From: Methanobacteriota archaeon
GTDB taxonomy: Archaea > Thermoplasmatota > Thermoplasmata > UBA10834
Assembly: GCA_020725925.1 (NCBI GenBank)
Contig: DYTN01000007.1
Location: forward strand, 1-64,000
Direction: 5' to 3'
Length of the DNA stretch: 64,000 bases
Shown: positions 61,125 through 64,000 of the stretch, in pieces
How the letters are laid out: every line of letters starts with the position of its first letter
Numbering within the stretch: position 1 is the first letter of the stretch
Program-made: the position numbers and the translations under genes
The notes under the pieces: generated by a model
Seen by the model: the letters and a program-made list of their open reading frames with translations, nothing else
Told to the model about the DNA's origin: nothing
Database searches by the model: none

Positions 61125-61403
61125 CTAGAATATGCCTATCCTCATGCCGATATCCTCGGCGGAGTAGCCCTCCTTGAGCCTGATGATCGCGTGCTTGCCG
61201 TCCCTCATCAGCTTGACGTTGATCCTGTCCACCTTCGCCTCGAACCGCTCCTCGAAGGCTTTCTTGATCTCGGGTTTGGTCGCATCCTTGCGGACGATGA
61301 ACTCCAGCCTGTTGCCGTCCTTCAGGTCCTGGACGGGCGTGCCGGACATCGCGTTCATCGTCTTCTCTGTGACGTATGGATGCAGGATGATCGTGCGCCT
61401 CAT
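61125..61403 (-). CDS. rpl23: 50S ribosomal protein L23 (uL23)
   Basis: 92 residues: ILHPYVTEKTMNAM, NRLEFIVRKDATKPEIKKAF and VDRINVKLMRDGKHAIIRLK. It forms part of the tunnel exit where NAC and SRP dock. ATG 61403 overlaps the rpl4 stop (ATGA). Confidence 0.96.
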   Translation of the reverse strand: MRRTIILHPYVTEKTMNAMSGTPVQDLKDGNRLEFIVRKDATKPEIKKAFEERFEAKVDRINVKLMRDGKHAIIRLKEGYSAEDIGMRIGIF

Positions 61404-62224
61404 CTCCTCCACGCTCCTATCGTCTGCAGCGCGGACTCGCTCACGAGCATGAGCCTCCCGGGCGCCCCGCCGGGCGCCAGCACGGATGCGTTGAGCTTGC
61501 TCGGGGTCGCGACGTCCACTCCGGGCAGGTTCCTTACGCTCCTGCCGCCGACGCACTCCTTCGAGAGCACGACGAGCAGGCTCTTGGGGACCCTGTACCT
61601 GCGGCCCCGCATCTTGCCCCTCCCTGCCCTGATGTTCGTGCCCTTGAGCGCGCGCTCGACGTCGTCATAGACACCGATCGACTCGAGCGCCTTGACCGCG
61701 TCCTGGGTGCTCTTGATGGATTCGAAGTCGTCCCTGACCACGACTGGGACGGTGAGCCCGTCGCTGAACCTGTGTCCCCGCGCCCGGACGAGCCCCGCCT
61801 CGCTCGTGGCGCGAAGCGCCGAGAGCTTGCCGAGCAGGAGCTCCTTGTGGTTGATCTTCTTGCCCAGGTCCTTCTCCACCTTCGGCGGGTGCGCGCGCCT
61901 GCCCCCGACGTTCCCCGGGGACTGCGCGCCCGTGGAGCTGTTCATCAGCCTCTGGACCCTCGACACTCCTCTCCCCTTGCCCCAGGTCTCCACCGAGTGG
62001 CGCATGCCCGCCCTGGGAGCGGGCGCGTACGGCTGCCTGGCGTTCGCCTCGATGGCCGTAACGGCCCTCCTGATGATGTCGGGCCTGTACTCGCCCTTGA
62101 ACGATTCGGGCAGGTCCAGCTCCCCGGACACCTTGCCGTCCAGGTCGTAGACCATGAGCTTCCCGGGAGCGTGCTTCGGCTTCTCCTCTTCGGCCTTTTT
62201 CTTCTTCACTTGCTTCTCAGCCAT
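61400..62224 (-). CDS. rpl4: 50S ribosomal protein L4 (uL4)
   Basis: 274 residues: MVYDLDGKVSGELDLPESFK, RQPYAPAPRAGMRHSVETWG, GKGRGVSRVQRL and RGRRYRVPKSLLVVLSKECV. A Lys-rich N-terminus precedes the core. ATG 62224 with GGGAGTGTG upstream is preferred over a longer start at 62260 that would overlap rpl3. Confidence 0.96.
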   Translation of the reverse strand: MAEKQVKKKKAEEEKPKHAPGKLMVYDLDGKVSGELDLPESFKGEYRPDIIRRAVTAIEANARQPYAPAPRAGMRHSVETWGKGRGVSRVQRLMNSSTGAQSPGNVGGRRAHPPKVEKDLGKKINHKELLLGKLSALRATSEAGLVRARGHRFSDGLTVPVVVRDDFESIKSTQDAVKALESIGVYDDVERALKGTNIRAGRGKMRGRRYRVPKSLLVVLSKECVGGRSVRNLPGVDVATPSKLNASVLAPGGAPGRLMLVSESALQTIGAWRR

Positions 62225-62228
62225 AAAG

Positions 62229-63230
62229 TCACACTCCCTGTTTCGATTCAATGGACACAAAAGTCAGTTCCGGGGGTTCCGTGAGCTTCACTCCCGTCGC
62301 CCTCACGGGCTCCCTGAGCCGCACGATCCTCTTCGTCGGGCCGGGCACGGACCCGTGCAGGAGCATGTAGCTGTTCTTCACCTCGCCGTAGTGGAGGAAC
62401 CCTCCCTTCGGCGTCACCTCAGCCCCGTTGTCACCTATCTTGAGGACGCGCTTGTTCAGCTCGGTCCTCTGATGGAAGCCTATCTGGCCTCCCTGGGGAA
62501 CGGTCGGCCGCACATAGTTGGGCCTCTTCGTGCCCAGCGTGCCCACGAGGCGCCTGTGCTTGCTGTTCTTGTGCATCAGAAGCTTGGTGCCCCATCTCTT
62601 CGTCGTGCCCTGCCATCCCTTCCCCTTGGTGATGGACGAGACATCGATCATCTCGCCTTCCTTGGTGAAATCCTTGATCGTGACTGTCTTGCCCAGGATG
62701 CTCTTGGCGTAGCCGAGCCTGTCCTGGAGCTTCGCCCCGCCAACCCTGATCTCCATGAGCTCCGGGCGCTTCTTCGGCAGCCCGGACACGAGCGTGGGCT
62801 GCGTGTACAGGAGCGCCCTGATGTCGTCGTACTCCAGCTTCTCGACCGCTGCCCAGCCGGCCTTCTCGTCGTAGCTCTTCGGTATCGGCAATCTGCGGGC
62901 CAGCTCCTTGTCCAGGTTCTTGGACCACACCTCTCCAACGGCCTTCCTGCCGTAGGCGGTGTCCTGGTAGAACCTCACGCCGCAGACCTTCATCGGGGGG
63001 ACCTCGAGCACGGTCACAGGCACCTGGACCTCCTGGCCTGCGGTGGTGCTCCTGGGCCTGTAGTCGACGACGAACGCGTGCGTCATGCCCGCCTTGTACC
63101 CGGCGAAGCCCTGGAGCTTCGCCCCGTCGCCCCCTTCCGGCCAGGTCGAGATCCTGGCGGTTATGCTCCTGGCTCTCTTCCTAGGTGAGTAGCCCATCGA
63201 GCCCTTTCTCGGACGTCTTGTGGTTGGCAT
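62229..63230 (-). CDS. rpl3: 50S ribosomal protein L3 (uL3)
   Basis: 333 residues with the archaeal N-terminus RRPRKGSMGYSPRKRARS, FAGYKAGMTHAFVVDYRP and the central GWQGTTKRWGTKLLMHKNSK. First gene of the S10-like operon; its ATG lies about 190 bases downstream of the predicted transcription start, an unusually long leader for an archaeal message. Confidence 0.97.
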   Translation of the reverse strand: MPTTRRPRKGSMGYSPRKRARSITARISTWPEGGDGAKLQGFAGYKAGMTHAFVVDYRPRSTTAGQEVQVPVTVLEVPPMKVCGVRFYQDTAYGRKAVGEVWSKNLDKELARRLPIPKSYDEKAGWAAVEKLEYDDIRALLYTQPTLVSGLPKKRPELMEIRVGGAKLQDRLGYAKSILGKTVTIKDFTKEGEMIDVSSITKGKGWQGTTKRWGTKLLMHKNSKHRRLVGTLGTKRPNYVRPTVPQGGQIGFHQRTELNKRVLKIGDNGAEVTPKGGFLHYGEVKNSYMLLHGSVPGPTKRIVRLREPVRATGVKLTEPPELTFVSIESKQGV

Positions 63231-63396
63231 CGCTATCCCTCTCGCGGAATCGATGGACCTGTCTGCAGGTCCTCGAGTTCTCGAGCACAGCGTCCCAAAG
63301 GCATTGTTCGTCGGCCGTGACGCCTCGTTCGCGCCTGAAAACCTGTTTCAGCGCGAGTGTTGGGTTGCTCTCGGCATTGCCCACATGGCGTCTGGC

Positions 63397-63416
63397 CGAT
63401 ACCGCCTAAGGTATCG
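63397..63416. repeat. 20-base inverted repeat in the leader of the ribosomal operon
   Basis: CGATACC (63397-63403) is repeated inverted as GGTATCG (63410-63416) with a 6-base centre. It lies about 25-50 bases downstream of the rpl3 TATA box, at or just after the expected transcript start, so it may be an operator or a 5' leader hairpin. Confidence 0.5.
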
Positions 63417-63440
63417 CGGATTTGCTGAATGGGGTACTGG

Positions 63441-63448
63441 TATTTAAA
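63441..63448 (-). promoter_or_regulatory. TATA box of the rpl3-led ribosomal operon
   Basis: The minus strand reads CCTTTAAATACC, a strong archaeal BRE/TATA match, 32 bases after the DUF5611 stop. The predicted transcript start is about 63416, leaving a ~185-base leader before rpl3. No other convincing TATA element was noticed between it and rpl3. Confidence 0.65.
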
Positions 63449-63479
63449 GGTCACCGAGCTGGCACATGCTGCCGCAGGT

Positions 63480-63800
63480 TCAGAGCTTCCCTTCCTTGGC
63501 CTTCTTCTGGATCCTCTTGCTCCTCTCCTTCGAGGTGAGCCCGGTGACGCGCTCCAGGAACGAGTTGTACGCCTTGATCGTGCTCCTCGCCACGTCGTCC
63601 GGCACCGAGGGGTCCATGACCATGTCCACGAAGAGCGACTTCTTGCCCGGCCACGCCCTGAACTCCTTCAGCGCCCCGAAGGAGGTGACGAACTTCCCGT
63701 CCCTTTCCTCGACCTTTCCGAAGCTGTCCTGTATGAGTGCTCTCAGCTTGTCGGGCTGTATGTTGTCCTGCAGGCCCCTCTTGACCTCGTACTCCTGCAT
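63480..63800 (-). CDS. DUF5611-like small archaeal protein
   Basis: 106 residues: QEYEVKRGLQDNIQPDKLRA, GKFVTSFGALKEFRAWPGKK, SLFVDMVMDPSVPDDVARST, YNSFLERVTGLTSKERSKRI. It resembles the euryarchaeal DUF5611 family, of unknown function. It follows the partial gene at 63819 by 18 bases and so is probably cotranscribed with it, upstream of the ribosomal operon promoter. Confidence 0.75.
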   Translation of the reverse strand: MQEYEVKRGLQDNIQPDKLRALIQDSFGKVEERDGKFVTSFGALKEFRAWPGKKSLFVDMVMDPSVPDDVARSTIKAYNSFLERVTGLTSKERSKRIQKKAKEGKL

Positions 63801-63818
63801 CTCCTCACGCTCACGGGA

Positions 63819-64000
63819 CTAAGCTCGCTGCCGCCTGAAAAACCTTTGGAGGTCCGGCGTGCCCCCCATGACGAAGCCTTCCAGCTCCATGACTGACTCC
63901 CAGATCCCTCTGCACTCGCAGTCAGGCGCCCCCAGCCTCGAGTGGTCCTGGGAGAGAGAGAACGCTTTCACGGAATCCAAGACCACGCCGTCGCACTTCC
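63819..64000 (-). CDS. C-terminal part of an unidentified protein (partial)
   Basis: The frame is open at the window edge and gives about 59 residues: DGVVLDSVKAFSLSQDHSRL, CECRGIWESVMELEGFVMGG, then PDLQRFFRRQRA before a TAG at 63819-63821. I do not recognise the family from this tail. It is in the same direction as DUF5611, 18 bases upstream of it. Confidence 0.6.
   Translation of the reverse strand, partial: KCDGVVLDSVKAFSLSQDHSRLGAPDCECRGIWESVMELEGFVMGGTPDLQRFFRRQRA

Noticed and set aside
63181-63384. 67-codon frame inside the rpl3 leader, possible leader peptide
   Set aside because: It runs into rpl3 out of frame, shows no recognisable domain and no ribosome site; composition gives no support.

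Overview
The window is a gene-dense, GC-rich archaeal chromosome segment. The evidence for Archaea is direct: a complete archaeal-type S10/spc ribosomal operon with L32e, L19e, S4e, aIF1 (SUI1) and the RNase P protein Rnp1; an archaeal SecY; the DUF106 membrane protein; Cbf5; alpha-NAC; MptA-type GTP cyclohydrolase; archaeal phosphoglycolate phosphatase; a family B DNA polymerase operon; TATA boxes about 25 bases from several starts; and A1:U72 initiator tRNA-Met. Gene content and operon order suggest a euryarchaeon. A Thermoplasmata-type relative of Methanomassiliicoccales is my best guess, but it is an inference from gene flavour only. No mcr or other methanogenesis operon is present; the one MttB-like methyltransferase has no pyrrolysine codon.

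Layout. 1-7.4 kb: end of a GltD-like flavoprotein, a GAF histidine kinase, a redox cluster (ferredoxin, ferredoxin:thioredoxin reductase catalytic subunit, glutaredoxin), a coupled CARF-like/PIN-domain pair, a small GGHAWF-repeat peptide, a TPR regulator and a methyltransferase. 7.4-14.7 kb: tRNA-Asp, an ABC exporter, alpha-NAC, small zinc proteins, Pgp, MptA, RNase HII, SCP2 and initiator tRNA-Met. 14.7-24 kb: a free-standing LAGLIDADG endonuclease, MttB homologue, GlmU/GlmS for UDP-GlcNAc, a two-nuclease operon (membrane-inserted Cas4-like protein plus a TPD/CDIN1-like protein) and a glycerol-dehydrogenase-like enzyme. 24-37 kb: AlaX, a glycolate/D-lactate oxidase pair (FAD and Fe-S subunits), HD hydrolase, DMT permease, a frame-broken flavodiiron protein, adenine deaminase plus hypoxanthine phosphoribosyltransferase (purine salvage), a TctA-like permease and winged-helix regulator. 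37-47 kb: a degenerate family B polymerase (PolB2/Dpo2-like) carrying a 167-residue mini-intein, in an operon with a small helical protein and a RadA-like protein without a P-loop; then zinc-ribbon proteins, a giant membrane-anchored coiled-coil KaiC-like protein and a beta-CASP nuclease. 46.8-63.2 kb (minus strand): rpl3 through secY, DUF106, cmk and cbf5, essentially without gaps and with frequent NTGA overlaps. The window ends in DUF5611 and an unidentified partial gene.

The strongest leads for undescribed biology are the CARF-like/PIN pair (3255-4813), the membrane Cas4-like/TPD two-nuclease operon (20885-22681), the intein-bearing degenerate polymerase operon (37420-41157), and the coiled-coil KaiC-like protein (42920-45772). 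Several real genes shorter than 60 codons, some with TTG starts (rps14, a 51-residue zinc protein, a 45-residue zinc ribbon), are easy to miss and are listed.
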